The notes beneath the pieces are model-generated. The model was given only the letters and a program-made list of their open reading frames with translations, was not told the origin of the DNA and did no database searches. Shown here in pieces: positions 16,908 through 25,236 of a DNA stretch of 47,573 nucleotides (its first letter is position 1; each line of letters starts with the position of its first letter). The translations under genes and the position numbers were made by a program. This stretch comes from Natrinema thermotolerans DSM 11552 (GTDB taxonomy: Archaea > Halobacteriota > Halobacteria > Halobacteriales > Natrialbaceae). Where the stretch lies: NCBI GenBank assembly GCA_000337115.1, contig AOIR01000055.1, positions 161,463 through 209,035 on the forward strand, written 5' to 3'.

Positions 16908-17348
16908 ATGGCAGTCGAAGCTACGAGCGCAGGCGCGATCCTCTTCCGCGACACGCGGGGCCGGCGCGAGTATCTTCTACTCAAGAGCCGCCCGGGCGAT
17001 TGGGAGTTTCCCAAGGGCGGTGTCGAAGGAGACGAAGAACTTCAGCAGACGGCTATCCGCGAAGTAACGGAAGAGGCAGGTATCGAACAGTTCCGACTAC
17101 TCGACGGCTTTCGCAAGGACTACGACTACGTCTTCGAGGCGAACGGCAAGACGATCCACAAGACCGTTCATCTCTTCATCGCGAAGTCGTTCGAAGCCAG
17201 CGCGGAACTATCGAACGAACATCGCGACCTCCAGTGGCGCGACTACGAACAGGCGGTAAACACCGTCACGCAGGACGGCCCCAGAGAGATCCTCGAGGAC
17301 GCCCACGAGTTCCTCGACGAACGCGAGGCAGAAGACGACGAGGAGTAG
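16908..17348 (+). CDS. Nudix hydrolase, bis(5'-nucleosyl)-tetraphosphatase type
   Basis: A 146-residue Nudix protein. The Nudix box spans residues 37-59 and matches the consensus G-x5-E-x7-REVTEEAG, preceded by WEFPKGGV. That preceding segment, with the short N-terminal ATSAGAILFRD, is typical of archaeal diadenosine-tetraphosphate hydrolases (Ap4A to ATP + AMP). The C-terminus is very acidic. Expected role: removal of Ap4A or other noxious nucleoside phosphates. TATTCTCTTAAC near 16871-16882 is about 26-37 nt upstream of the ATG and is the likely promoter. It is divergent from the uS10-like gene. Confidence 0.9.
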   Translation: MAVEATSAGAILFRDTRGRREYLLLKSRPGDWEFPKGGVEGDEELQQTAIREVTEEAGIEQFRLLDGFRKDYDYVFEANGKTIHKTVHLFIAKSFEASAELSNEHRDLQWRDYEQAVNTVTQDGPREILEDAHEFLDEREAEDDEE

Positions 17349-17507
17349 CCGGTCGCGGCCGGTGAGAAATCACTTCTCTCGTGTCGTGCGACGCGGGCAT
17401 CGCGACCGACCTCGAAATACGGTCGATAGCACCGCCCATATCGTTCGCTCGACCCGATCGTCGGCCGATCGGGCAGCGTTTTTGCACCTCCGAATTCAAC
17501 GGGGAGC

Positions 17508-18557
17508 GTGGACGCATACACCGCCGAGTTCGGGTTCGAACTCCGGACCTGCCGGTGGGCCGAACGCGAGTGGCCGCCCGGCGAAACCGACGGTGCTGAC
17601 ACCGCCGTCCTCGTCGCCCGCCAGCTCGGGACGACCCGCCGCCGCTGGGATACGATCGTCCTCGAGTGCGACCCCGAGGGGCTGCGCCGCCGCGCCCGGT
17701 TCGGCCCTGATCGGCTCGATAGCGACCTCCTGCACGTCGTCCGAAACGCCCCCGACGAGTGGTGCTACTACCGCGACGCGCTTCCCGACCCGGGCTATCC
17801 GTGGCGATACGTCCGCGAGTCGATCCACGAGGCCGCCGACCGCGGGATCCTCGAGACCCGCAAGTCGGGCAACCGGATCGAGATCCGTCGACAGTGGGCC
17901 TACCCCGACTGGCTCGAGCGGCTCGTCGCGATCGAGAACAAACCTGACTTGGACGCCAGCGCCGCCCGCGCGCTCGGATCACAACTCGAGTACGACGTGG
18001 CCGTCGGGCTGGCCGACGAGGCCTGGGTCGCGACCCGTCGAACGGACGAACCCGTCGAACCCGTCCTCTTCGAGGACCTGCCGGTCGAAGCCGGGGTCCT
18101 CGCGCTCGAGCCCGACGACCTGACCGCCGAGGTCGCGTGGTATCCTCGCTCGCTCCCGGTGACGGAACCGGGGACCCGCATCCTCGAGCAGCCGGACGGC
18201 GGTGAGCGGGACGGCTCGGCGGCCCGATTCGAGTACGCCGACACCGACTGGAAGGTCGACAAGCGCCTCGCCATCGCCGAGCGCGCCTACGAGCGCGGCT
18301 GGCGCTCGTTCGTCGACACGATGCGGCCCGACTGCCGCCACTTCGAGCTACGGGACCCCGACGGCTCACAGGCGCTGCCGTACTGCGCCGCCAAAGGGCG
18401 GTGCCAGACGGCCGCCGAATGCGCCGGCTCCTGCAGCGAGTTCGAGCCCGAACCGCCCGTCTGGCGCACCCGCGGCTGGCCGATCGAGGGCGGGCCCGGA
18501 AAACGGGTCCAGCGAATCCTCGCGGAGCGCCGGCGACGACGGCGACCGGAGCTGTAG
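17508..18557 (+). CDS. Probable Fe-S PD-(D/E)XK nuclease-like protein (DUF5787-type)
   Basis: A 349-residue protein starting with GTG at 17508. I believe it is the haloarchaeal DUF5787 family, without assigned function. The sequence shows a literal PD-x8-ExK motif (Pro133-Asp134 to Glu143-x-Lys145), followed by a helix with GSQLEYDVAVGLADEAW, the arrangement of motifs III and IV in PD-(D/E)XK nucleases. One Cys lies near the N-terminus (Cys15), and a C-terminal cluster holds Cys276, Cys293, Cys299, Cys305 and Cys309. An N-terminal Cys plus C-terminal Cys cluster bracketing such a nuclease is how Cas4 and AddB hold an Fe-S cluster. No cas or helicase gene is adjacent. A DNA repair or replication nuclease is inferred. 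The C-terminus is Arg-rich (RRRRRRPEL). Confidence 0.6.
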   Translation: MDAYTAEFGFELRTCRWAEREWPPGETDGADTAVLVARQLGTTRRRWDTIVLECDPEGLRRRARFGPDRLDSDLLHVVRNAPDEWCYYRDALPDPGYPWRYVRESIHEAADRGILETRKSGNRIEIRRQWAYPDWLERLVAIENKPDLDASAARALGSQLEYDVAVGLADEAWVATRRTDEPVEPVLFEDLPVEAGVLALEPDDLTAEVAWYPRSLPVTEPGTRILEQPDGGERDGSAARFEYADTDWKVDKRLAIAERAYERGWRSFVDTMRPDCRHFELRDPDGSQALPYCAAKGRCQTAAECAGSCSEFEPEPPVWRTRGWPIEGGPGKRVQRILAERRRRRRPEL

Positions 18558-18581
18558 TCGTCGACCGTTCGAAACGGTGGT

Positions 18582-19085
18582 TCAGTCGGAGACGGCGACC
18601 TCGAGGTCCGCACGCTCGACGGCCAGCCGGAACGTGGGGACGGTGCGGTACTCGACTTCGACGACGCCCTTGCGCCGGAGACTCTGGAGGCCCGACCGGA
18701 CGTCCTCGGCCTCGGCGTCGACGTCGTACTCGTCCCGGAGTTTGTGCAGTACCGAGACGACGCTCTCGGACTCCTCGTCCGGGCCGGAAAGCACCGCCAC
18801 GATCCGCGCCTGTAGTTCCGGGACGCGGACCTTCGAGGGGACCCCCTCGTCGTCCGGGTCGCTCTCGATCCCCGGCTCGACGTCGACCAGCTCGGCGGCT
18901 TCGGCGGTCGCTCGGATCAGACTGTTGTCGTCCCGGAAGTAGTAATCGCCGAGTTCGTTCTCGAGGTACTGGTGGACCTCGCTGCCGCTCTCCATCCCCC
19001 ACCGCTCCTGCAGTTCGCCGTTCTTCGTCGGCTGTAGCTCCACCACGTCCGCCAACCGGTCCTGGGCCTCCTCCGAGAGCGTCAT
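18582..19085 (-). CDS. DUF5797-type haloarchaeal protein (winged-helix-like)
   Basis: A 167-residue acidic protein starting MTLSEEAQDRLADVVELQPTK. The N-terminal part (NGELQERWGMESGSEVHQYL) and C-terminal part (VLHKLRDEYDV, then VRSGLQSLRRKGVVEVEYRT) look like two helix-turn-helix segments separated by an acidic linker. Haloarchaeal proteins of this form are grouped as DUF5797. A regulatory or DNA-binding role is inferred from the winged-helix look only. The ATG at 19085 is chosen because upstream in-frame sequence runs into the epoxide-hydrolase gene. It converges on the nuclease-like gene with a 24-bp gap. Confidence 0.75.
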   Translation of the reverse strand: MTLSEEAQDRLADVVELQPTKNGELQERWGMESGSEVHQYLENELGDYYFRDDNSLIRATAEAAELVDVEPGIESDPDDEGVPSKVRVPELQARIVAVLSGPDEESESVVSVLHKLRDEYDVDAEAEDVRSGLQSLRRKGVVEVEYRTVPTFRLAVERADLEVAVSD

Positions 19086-19156
19086 CGTCGAACCGTATGG
19101 GGATCCGGTACTTTTGCGTTGCGTCCCGCCGCGGCTCGAGCGACTCCGCCCCGTCC

Positions 19157-20320
19157 TCAGCCGAACTCGCCGGCGAACGATCGCAGGTCCTCGACGAACA
19201 GTTCCGGCACCTCCATCGCGGCGAAGTGGCCGCCCTCGGGCTGTTCGGACCAGTACTCGACGTCGTAGACCGCCTCGGCCCAGCCGCGGGGCGTCTTGTA
19301 CACTTCGGCCGGATAGCGCGCGTGGCCCGTCGGCACGTCGACCGACTCCGGCGTCGCCGCGCCCACGTCCGTCTCGGCGTAGAGTCGCATCGAAGAGCCG
19401 ATCGTGCCGGTCAGCCAGTAGACGCTGAGGTTGTCGAGCAGCCGGTCGCGGTCGATCCACGACTCGAGGTCGCCGTCGCAGTCGCTCCAGGCGCGGAACT
19501 TCTCGACGATCCAGCCCGCCAGCCCGGCCGGCGAGTCGGTGAGTCCGTAGGCCAGACTCTGTGGTTTGGTCGCCTGAATCTCGTGGTAGGCGGTTTCGGT
19601 CTCGCTGAACGCCGCGGTCTCCCGGTAGTCGGCCATCCCTCGTTCGTCGAGCAGGTCGGTCGGGTCCTCAGCGTCGAGCGACGAGGGGTGTAGAAAGAGC
19701 ATGTTCGTGTGGATCGCGTCCACGCGATCGGGGTAGTTCGCACCCAGTAGCGCGGCGACCAGCGCGCCCCAGTCCCCGCCCTGTGCGACGTAGCGGTCGT
19801 AGCCGAGCCGGGCCATCAGGTCGGCGACGGCGTCGGCGATGCGGGGCACGTCGTATCCTTGCTCCGCTGTCGGGCCGGAGAAGCCAAAGCCCGGCAGCGA
19901 GGGCGCGACGACGTGAAAGGCGTCGGCCGGATCGCCGCCGTGGGCGGCCGGATCCGTCAGCGGCCCGAAAACGTCGAGGAACTCGGTGACGGAGCCCGGC
20001 CAGCCGTGGCTCAAAACGAGCGGCGTCGCGTCCGGCTCGGGCGAGCGGACGTGATAGAAATGCAGCCGCTGGCCGTCGATCGTCGTCACGTACTGGTCGA
20101 ACTCGTTGCACCGGTCCTCGAATGCCGCCCAGTCGAACTCCGCGCGCCAGTACGCACAGAGGTCCCGGAGAAACTCGCGGTCGGTCCCGTCCGCCCAGCC
20201 CGTCTCGGGAAGCTGGTCCGGCCAGCGCGTCCGCTCGAGACGCGTCCGGAGGTCGTCGATCTCGTCCGGATCGACAGACACCTCGAACGAGCGAATCGAA
20301 TCGTCGGTGTCCGTCGTCAT
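19157..20320 (-). CDS. Epoxide hydrolase (alpha/beta-hydrolase with EHN domain)
   Basis: A 387-residue alpha/beta hydrolase. Residues 10-105 are the N-terminal epoxide-hydrolase (EHN) domain (VDPDEIDDLRTRLERTRWPD). Then come the oxyanion motif HGWPGSVTEF near 105, the nucleophile Asp183 in GGDWGAL, and the charge-relay His in EGGHFAAME near the C-terminus. The YALTDSPAGLAGWIVEKF lid segment is typical of the microsomal/juvenile-hormone epoxide hydrolase family. The reaction is opening of an epoxide to a diol via an ester intermediate. The physiological substrate is unknown. The start at 20320 (MTTDTDDSIR) is preferred over one 25 codons upstream, where the sequence is basic and unlike the family. 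Confidence 0.92.
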   Translation of the reverse strand: MTTDTDDSIRSFEVSVDPDEIDDLRTRLERTRWPDQLPETGWADGTDREFLRDLCAYWRAEFDWAAFEDRCNEFDQYVTTIDGQRLHFYHVRSPEPDATPLVLSHGWPGSVTEFLDVFGPLTDPAAHGGDPADAFHVVAPSLPGFGFSGPTAEQGYDVPRIADAVADLMARLGYDRYVAQGGDWGALVAALLGANYPDRVDAIHTNMLFLHPSSLDAEDPTDLLDERGMADYRETAAFSETETAYHEIQATKPQSLAYGLTDSPAGLAGWIVEKFRAWSDCDGDLESWIDRDRLLDNLSVYWLTGTIGSSMRLYAETDVGAATPESVDVPTGHARYPAEVYKTPRGWAEAVYDVEYWSEQPEGGHFAAMEVPELFVEDLRSFAGEFG

Positions 20321-20407
20321 GTCGCTACCCCGGTTCGAGTTCCGCCATCGTTCGTGATACCGACCCGCATACCGGATTCGACGCGACCGCGTCACAAAGG
20401 GGTATCG

Positions 20408-21226
20408 TCAATCGTCACCGATGACCGGAACCGGAACCGTCGTCTCGAGGGTCTCCTCGACCTGCGTGTAGACGAGGATCGTCCCGAGGGCGGCGAGCGC
20501 GGTCCCGAAGACGAACGGGGTCTCGAAGCCGAACCGCACCAGCGCGCCCGAGGAGAGCGGCCCGACCGCGATCCCGTAGCCGAAAGCCATCGTCAGCACC
20601 GACAGCTTCGAGCCCGACTCACCCTCGCCGGCGAGGTCGCCGGCCAGCGCCAGCGACGGGGCAAAGACCATCGCGGCGGCGATTCCCTGAAACAGGCGAG
20701 CCAGGAACATCAGCGACGAGGAGAGGAGGAAGCCCTGGACGAGCGTCGTCGGGATCAGCAGTGCCATCCCGGTCACGATGAACGGCCGCCGGCCGTACCG
20801 ATCGCAGGCCCGCCCGATCGGCGTCTGGAGCGCGACCTGTGCGATGATAAACCCCGCGAACTGCAGGCCGAACCAGGTCGCCCCCTGCTCGAGGCGGGCG
20901 TTGACCTGGGGCTGGATGGTCGCGAACAGCGCGATGGCGGTCGCCATGAAAAACGACGCGACCCCGAGGGTGAAGATCGGATCGAGCAGGTTCGAGCCGG
21001 TCCGATCGAGGATCGGGATCGAGAGGTCCGCGCCGGCGTTGGCGGCCGTCGACTCGGGGTCCGAGACCAGCACCGTCACCATGACGTAGCTGATCGTCGC
21101 GGTGATCGTCGCGACGTAAAAGGCGGCGTCGAACCCGGAGACCGCCAGACCGCCGGCCTCGTCGCTTTCCGCCTCGCTATCGACGCCGTCACCTCCCTCT
21201 CGCGGGGCGACTTCTTTTCTACACAC
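20408..21226 (-). pseudogene. N-terminally truncated MFS transporter (probable remnant)
   Basis: A 272-residue frame that looks like half to two-thirds of a 12-helix major facilitator protein of the DHA1 drug-transporter type. The first hydrophobic stretch (AAFYVATITATISYVMVTVLV) resembles helix 6 and its exit. It is followed by a hydrophilic loop and about six helices containing IGRACDRYGRRPF, LARLFQGIAAAMVF and GYGIAVGPLSSGAL. Full-length relatives have about 400 residues. An in-frame stop lies directly upstream of the GTG at 21226, and only 29 bp separate it from the divergent TFS gene, so no N-terminal half can exist at this locus. A functional half-size carrier is possible, but a decaying truncated gene is more likely. 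The real start, if any, is uncertain. Confidence 0.55.
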
Positions 21227-21255
21227 TTAACCGGGGTGAGCGACAACCGAAGCGT

Positions 21256-21564
21256 ATGGAATTCTGCGACGAATGCGGTTCGATGATGAAGGCCGACGAC
21301 GGCCTCTGGGAGTGTGGCAGCTGTGGGTACACGGAGCCGAAAGGCGACGCCGACCAGTACATCGTCACCGACGATCAGGAGGTCGGCGAAATCATCGAGT
21401 CCTCCGGCGAGACCTCGCTGCCCGAGACCGACGCCATCTGTCCCGAATGCGGCAACGACCGGGCCCACTGGTACATGCAACAGATCCGCTCGGCCGACGA
21501 GTCCGAGACGCGCTTCTTCATCTGCACCGAGTGCGAACACAAGTGGCGCGAGGACGACAACTAA
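21256..21564 (+). CDS. tfs: Transcription factor S (archaeal TFIIS-like cleavage factor)
   Basis: A 102-residue protein with two zinc ribbons. The N-terminal one uses C-x2-C (FCDECGSMM) and C-x2-C (WECGSCGY); the C-terminal one uses CPECG and CTECEHKW. The acidic hairpin SADESETRFF holds the paired Asp-Glu that enters the RNA polymerase active site and stimulates transcript cleavage in backtracked complexes. Length is standard for archaeal TFS. It is divergent from the truncated transporter with only 29 bp between starts. A structured repeat begins just after its stop codon. Confidence 0.95.
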   Translation: MEFCDECGSMMKADDGLWECGSCGYTEPKGDADQYIVTDDQEVGEIIESSGETSLPETDAICPECGNDRAHWYMQQIRSADESETRFFICTECEHKWREDDN

Positions 21565-21807
21565 CGAAATTTTGCTCTGCGGTCTATCGCGAGCGAAGCG
21601 CTCGGCGCTTCGCTCGCGATGTCCCTCGGCAAAATTTCGATTAAAAGCACTCCTCCTTCCCCGTCAGCCGCGCGGAACGCGGCTTCTGGGTCAGTCGTCG
21701 GCCCGCTCGCTCGCCCTACGGGCTCGCTCGCGGTCGGTGTCGGGTGACTGCCTGCCCTCCCCCGAATCGCGGGCTCCTCGCGTTGCTCGGAGCCCGCTCT
21801 CGGCCAT
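21565..21807 (+). repeat. Structured intergenic repeat, copy 2 (downstream of tfs)
   Basis: This starts immediately after the tfs stop codon. Inverted arms CGAAATTTTGC (21565-21575) and GCAAAATTTCG (21629-21639) enclose a 15-bp perfect hairpin (21586-21600/21606-21620). Then come AAAAGCACTCCTCCTTCC (21643-21660), the 23-base block at 21691-21713, the 22-base block at 21723-21744, GCCTGCCCTCCCCCGA (21750-21765), and a terminal stem at 21769-21776/21790-21797. Spacing between the last three blocks is identical to copy 1 (32 and 27 nt). The hairpins differ in sequence from copy 1 but still pair. No protein is encoded. Confidence 0.75.
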
Positions 21808-21852
21808 TGCTCTCTCGAGCTGAATACGGAATTTGAGTAAGGAGAAACCGCA

Positions 21853-22638
21853 CTACTCGTTGCGCGCGATCGTCAGATAGCCGGTGTGACCGACGGGCGC
21901 GGTCGTCGGCCGCGAGCCCCGCTCGTCGAACTGCATCTCGCGCTGGATCGTCTCTCGAGTGGTGACGTTCGCGAGGCCGACTTCGCCGGCCGTCCGTGCG
22001 ACCTCGCGGGTCGACTCGATGAAGGGGCTGTAGACCGCAACGAAGCCGCCGTCGACCAAGAGGTCGGGCGCGTGTTCGACCATCGTGGGCGCGTCGGCCG
22101 TATCGAGGGTCATGACGTCGAACGACGACGGCTCGAGGCCGTCGATCTCCTCGGTCACGTCGCCGGTCCGGACGTCGACGGCGTCGGCCACGCCGCCGAG
22201 TGCCATGTTCTCGCGAGCCACGTCGGCGAACTCGGCGTCCTGTTCGTAGGTCACGACCTCGGCCCCGGCCCGGGCCAGCAGGGCCGCGAGGACGCCGGTT
22301 CCGGTGCCGGCGTCGAGGACCCGGTCGCCGCCGGCGATGCCGGTCTCGCCGATGACGAGCCCGATATCGCGGGGTACCATCGGCGCGCCCGTCCGCTCGA
22401 AGTGATGGAAGAGATCCGGGCCGCGCAGCCGGCGCACCTGGAACTCGTCGCCCAGATGCGTCTCGATGGTGTCGCCCGACTGCACGTCCTCGGGGACCTC
22501 GAGAACGCCGAGGTCGGTCCCCTGTTCGCCGCCGGGTTCGACGAGGTACTCGCGGTCGCCGCGGACGAGTAGGACCGGAACGCGATTCGTTCCGCGCTCG
22601 GCGTCGTCCGCGCTCTCGTCCTCGCTCACGCGAGTCAC
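21853..22638 (-). CDS. trmI: tRNA (adenine-N1)-methyltransferase, TrmI family
   Basis: A 261-residue SAM-dependent methyltransferase of the archaeal TrmI type, which makes m1A at positions 57/58 of the tRNA T-loop. An N-terminal beta domain ([15 protein letters not shown]) precedes the Rossmann core with SAM motif [20 protein letters not shown] near residue 105 and the acidic motif II (VTYEQD). The [13 protein letters not shown] segment just before motif I is typical of the family. It starts with GTG at 22638, whose last two bases plus the following A form the TGA stop of the upstream NAC gene (GTGA overlap). The two are therefore co-transcribed and translationally coupled. Confidence 0.9.
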   Translation of the reverse strand: MTRVSEDESADDAERGTNRVPVLLVRGDREYLVEPGGEQGTDLGVLEVPEDVQSGDTIETHLGDEFQVRRLRGPDLFHHFERTGAPMVPRDIGLVIGETGIAGGDRVLDAGTGTGVLAALLARAGAEVVTYEQDAEFADVARENMALGGVADAVDVRTGDVTEEIDGLEPSSFDVMTLDTADAPTMVEHAPDLLVDGGFVAVYSPFIESTREVARTAGEVGLANVTTRETIQREMQFDERGSRPTTAPVGHTGYLTIARNE

Positions 22639-23015
22639 TCGAGGGATTCGACTGCTGCGGCGAGGTCGCCGTCGGCGTCCTCGAGGGCCTCCCGGGCCTC
22701 GTCTTCGCTGACGCCGGCACGGGTCGCGACGAGTTCGACGTCCTCGTCAGGGATCGACGAGCCGGCGTCGCCCCCGGTGTCGGCACTGCCGCCGGCCGAG
22801 CCGGCCTCGACCTCCTCGGGCGAGCCGATGACCTGGTAGGTCTCCTGGCCGCGGGCGTCCATCTTGGTGACCTCGGCGTCGTCGAAGACGAGGTCGTACT
22901 CGTCGGTGCGGATGATGACCTCTTCGGCGTCGATGTCCTCGACGTCGATGCCCATCTGTTCCATCATCTGTTCCATCTTGCGCGGGTTGAGTCCGCCGCC
23001 GCCTCCTCCGAACAT
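22635..23015 (-). CDS. nac: Nascent polypeptide-associated complex protein (archaeal NAC)
   Basis: A 126-residue ribosome-associated chaperone beginning [24 protein letters not shown], the standard archaeal NAC opening. The NAC domain covers about residues 30-75 ([21 protein letters not shown]). A flexible acidic/Gly-Ser linker leads to a C-terminal UBA domain ([21 protein letters not shown]). Archaeal NAC forms homodimers that bind emerging chains at the ribosome. The ATG at 23015 is chosen over an in-frame GTG nine bases upstream. It overlaps the trmI start by four bases. Confidence 0.95.
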   Translation of the reverse strand: MFGGGGGGLNPRKMEQMMEQMGIDVEDIDAEEVIIRTDEYDLVFDDAEVTKMDARGQETYQVIGSPEEVEAGSAGGSADTGGDAGSSIPDEDVELVATRAGVSEDEAREALEDADGDLAAAVESLE

Positions 23016-23093
23016 ACTCGACACGTGGCCACGGGCGACCTTTTAGTTTGTCGTTCGCTCGAGGGTGGGCGGACAGTCCCGGCCGTCAGTGTC

Positions 23094-23122
23094 GGCGCGA
23101 CCGCAGGACCCGCGGTCGCGCC
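23094..23122. terminator. Strong GC hairpin between the SDR and NAC genes
   Basis: A perfect 11-bp inverted repeat, GGCGCGACCGC (23094-23104) and GCGGTCGCGCC (23112-23122), with a 7-base loop. It lies 22 bp past the SDR stop and about 80 bp before the NAC start, on the path between two same-strand genes. A terminator or processing signal for the SDR mRNA is inferred. There is no T-run directly after it on that strand, which weakens the terminator reading. Confidence 0.4.
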
Positions 23123-23144
23123 GCCGATCGTACAACAGTCCGTC

Positions 23145-24002
23145 TCAGGCGCCGTCCGGCCGCGAGTAGCCCGGATCGAACAGCTGTGCCGACGTCGGTT
23201 CGGGATCGCCCTCGGTGAGGTTGTACTCGGAGAAGTCCTCGACGCCGGCCTCCCGGAGGAAGTCCTCGTCGTAGACGCGGTTCCCGGTGAACTCGGCGGG
23301 ATCACGGGCCAGGATCTCGAGGACCGTATCCGAGACGATATCGGGCGTCCGCCAGTCGTCTTCGGTCCCCATCTCGAAGTACCGGGTCGCGCGCGTGTCG
23401 ATCGCAGTCACCGGCCAGAAGGTGTTGCAGCCGATCCCGTCGTCGGCCAGTTCCTGAGCCATCGACAGCGTCACGAACGACATCCCCATCTTCGACCAGG
23501 AGTAGGCGGCCGAGCCCGGGGCGCGGTCGAGTTCGACCGGCGGCGCGTTCGTCAGGATCCAGGCGTCTTCCTCGACGCCTTTGAGGTGGTCGATGAACGC
23601 CCGCGAGACGAGGTAGGTGCCGCGCACGTTGACCTCGTTCAGGAGGTCGTACCGGTTTGCCGGCAGGTCCTCGACCGCGCCCATCTGGATGGCCGAGGCG
23701 TTGTTGATCACGATGTTGATCTCGCCCATCTCGTCGATCGCCTCCTCGACGGCCGCCTCGATGGCGTCCTCGTCGCGGACGTCCAACTGGATCGCGTGCG
23801 TCTCGACGCCTTTCTCGGCGCAGGCCTCGGCGGTCTTGTGGATCGTCCCCTCGAGGTCCGAGTCCGAGTCGTCGACGGTCTTGCCCGTCGAGACGATGTC
23901 ACAGCCCTGCTCGGCGAGTGCGAGTGCGAGTTGCTTCCCGATTCCACGCGTGGTACCCGTTATAAACGCGGTCTGTCCGCTCAGATCTGGTTTTTGCGGC
24001 AT
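23145..24002 (-). CDS. HSDL2-like short-chain dehydrogenase/reductase
   Basis: A 285-residue SDR. The cofactor motif TGTTRGIG is at residues 15-22, NNAS at 100-103, and the catalytic Tyr167-x3-Lys171 in YSWSK. The sequence around YSWSKMGMS and the C-terminal stretch FTGNRVYDEDFLREAGVEDF closely follow hydroxysteroid-dehydrogenase-like protein 2. HSDL2 proteins keep Ser in an N-I-S-P-P segment before the Tyr; here the matching segment reads TNAPPVE, so the catalytic Ser appears to be Ala or absent. It may still bind NADP but with altered activity. The ATG at 24002 (MPQKPDLSGQ) is preferred; CTATTAGG on the minus strand (24028-24036) is the likely promoter. Confidence 0.88.
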   Translation of the reverse strand: MPQKPDLSGQTAFITGTTRGIGKQLALALAEQGCDIVSTGKTVDDSDSDLEGTIHKTAEACAEKGVETHAIQLDVRDEDAIEAAVEEAIDEMGEINIVINNASAIQMGAVEDLPANRYDLLNEVNVRGTYLVSRAFIDHLKGVEEDAWILTNAPPVELDRAPGSAAYSWSKMGMSFVTLSMAQELADDGIGCNTFWPVTAIDTRATRYFEMGTEDDWRTPDIVSDTVLEILARDPAEFTGNRVYDEDFLREAGVEDFSEYNLTEGDPEPTSAQLFDPGYSRPDGA

Positions 24003-24099
24003 TCGTGATCTATACACACACTCCGTCCCTAATAGTCCATTCAAACTCCCGGGTCGCCGATCGACGTTTTCAATCCCGATCGGCGAGTGGGCAATCGTA

Positions 24100-24711
24100 A
24101 TGGCCGACGAACTCGACGCCTTGCTCGAGGCTCTCGAACTGAAAGACGAGCGCCGGACCGGCTGGGTCCTCCGCGGGATCGATGCCCCGGAGTCTGTCGC
24201 AGCCCACACGTGGGGCGTGGCGACGCTGTGTCTGTACTATGCCGACCGGGCCGACGGCGTCGACCGCGACCGCGCGGTATCGATGGCACTGCTTCACGAT
24301 CTGGGCGAGGCCCGCATCGGCGATATTGCGACGCGCGCCGAGGACGACAACCAGCGAGTCGACGGCGACGAGAAAGTCGCCCGCGAGCGGGATGCGATCG
24401 TGGACCTACTCGAGCCGTTCGACGGCGACGAGTTTCGCTCCCTCTGGGCGGCGTACGAGGCCCGCGAGACTCAGACGGCGCGGTTCGTCAAGGACATGGA
24501 TCTGATCGACAACTGTTTGCAGGCGCTCAAATACGAACGCGGGGAGCGCTACGACGAGACCGAGCGCAACGAGGCCTTCGACGAGTACGAAAACCTCGAC
24601 GAGTTCTTCGCGACGGCCGCGCCGCGGCTCCGGACGCCCGTCGGCGAGCGACTCTTCGAGGCGATCAAGACACGGTACGAGCGCGAGATCGGTCGGGAGT
24701 GTCAGCTCTAG
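24100..24711 (+). CDS. HD-domain hydrolase (YfbR/HDDC2-like 5'-deoxynucleotidase type)
   Basis: A 203-residue HD protein. The metal-binding residues are His36 (AAHTWG), His66-Asp67 (LLHDLGEA) and a later Asp in VKDMDLIDN near residue 140. The order H...HD...D and the LLHDLGEARIGDI motif match the YfbR/HDDC2 family, which removes the 5' phosphate from deoxynucleoside monophosphates. The C-terminal third is acidic and helical. The nucleotide substrate is inferred from the family. The ATG at 24100 is preceded by a TTTTCAATC box about 30 nt upstream. It is divergent from the SDR gene with a 97-bp shared promoter region. Confidence 0.85.
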   Translation: MADELDALLEALELKDERRTGWVLRGIDAPESVAAHTWGVATLCLYYADRADGVDRDRAVSMALLHDLGEARIGDIATRAEDDNQRVDGDEKVARERDAIVDLLEPFDGDEFRSLWAAYEARETQTARFVKDMDLIDNCLQALKYERGERYDETERNEAFDEYENLDEFFATAAPRLRTPVGERLFEAIKTRYEREIGRECQL

Positions 24712-24747
24712 CGGTCCTCGCGGACCGGCTGCCGGTCCATCACCCCG

Positions 24748-25236
24748 CTACGTCTCTGCGGGCGCACCCTCGCGCACGTTGACTGCCATCCCCGTCTCGA
24801 AGTCACGGATAGCGTCGGCGTCGAGTTCGGCCGTCCCGACCGCGAGCAACTCGCCGCGTTCGTGGACCACCAGTACCTCGTCACCCGGCCGGATCTCGTC
24901 GCCGACCTCGAGGACGAACTTCGCGAAGACGTTCTTCTCCTCGCGGACGAAGGGCTCGCTCTCGTCGTCGACGACAACTCGATAGGCCGGCGGCTCGAGC
25001 GCGGCCGCGAGCCGGCGACCACCCTCGAGGCCGAGCGTGAACCGGCCGTCGGTGCCGAAGGAGACGATCCGGCCGGCGTCGGCGTGGACCTGCTGGGGGC
25101 GGCCCGAGGAGGTCCGTTTGACCGTCAGCGATTCCGACGGCGGGAACAGCGCCGTGCCGGCGTCCGCACCGAACTGGTAGTCCGCGATGGTCCGAAGCTG
25201 GGGCAGGCCCGCGCTCCCGTCTGCTGACTCGCTCAT
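24748..25236 (-). CDS. PUA-domain protein
   Basis: A 162-residue protein with an N-terminal region of about 60 residues (LRTIADYQFGADAGTALFP) and a PUA domain from about residue 65 to 150 (GRIVSFGTDGRFTLGLEGGRRL, then DEIRPGDEVLVVHERGELLAVGTAELDA). PUA domains bind RNA and often accompany tRNA-guanine transglycosylase/archaeosine or pseudouridine enzymes. Here there is no catalytic domain, so it may be an accessory RNA-binding subunit. The start at 25236 (MSESADGSAG) is chosen over an in-frame start 32 codons upstream, which gives implausible sequence. It converges on the HD gene with 36 bp between them. Confidence 0.8.
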   Translation of the reverse strand: MSESADGSAGLPQLRTIADYQFGADAGTALFPPSESLTVKRTSSGRPQQVHADAGRIVSFGTDGRFTLGLEGGRRLAAALEPPAYRVVVDDESEPFVREEKNVFAKFVLEVGDEIRPGDEVLVVHERGELLAVGTAELDADAIRDFETGMAVNVREGAPAET

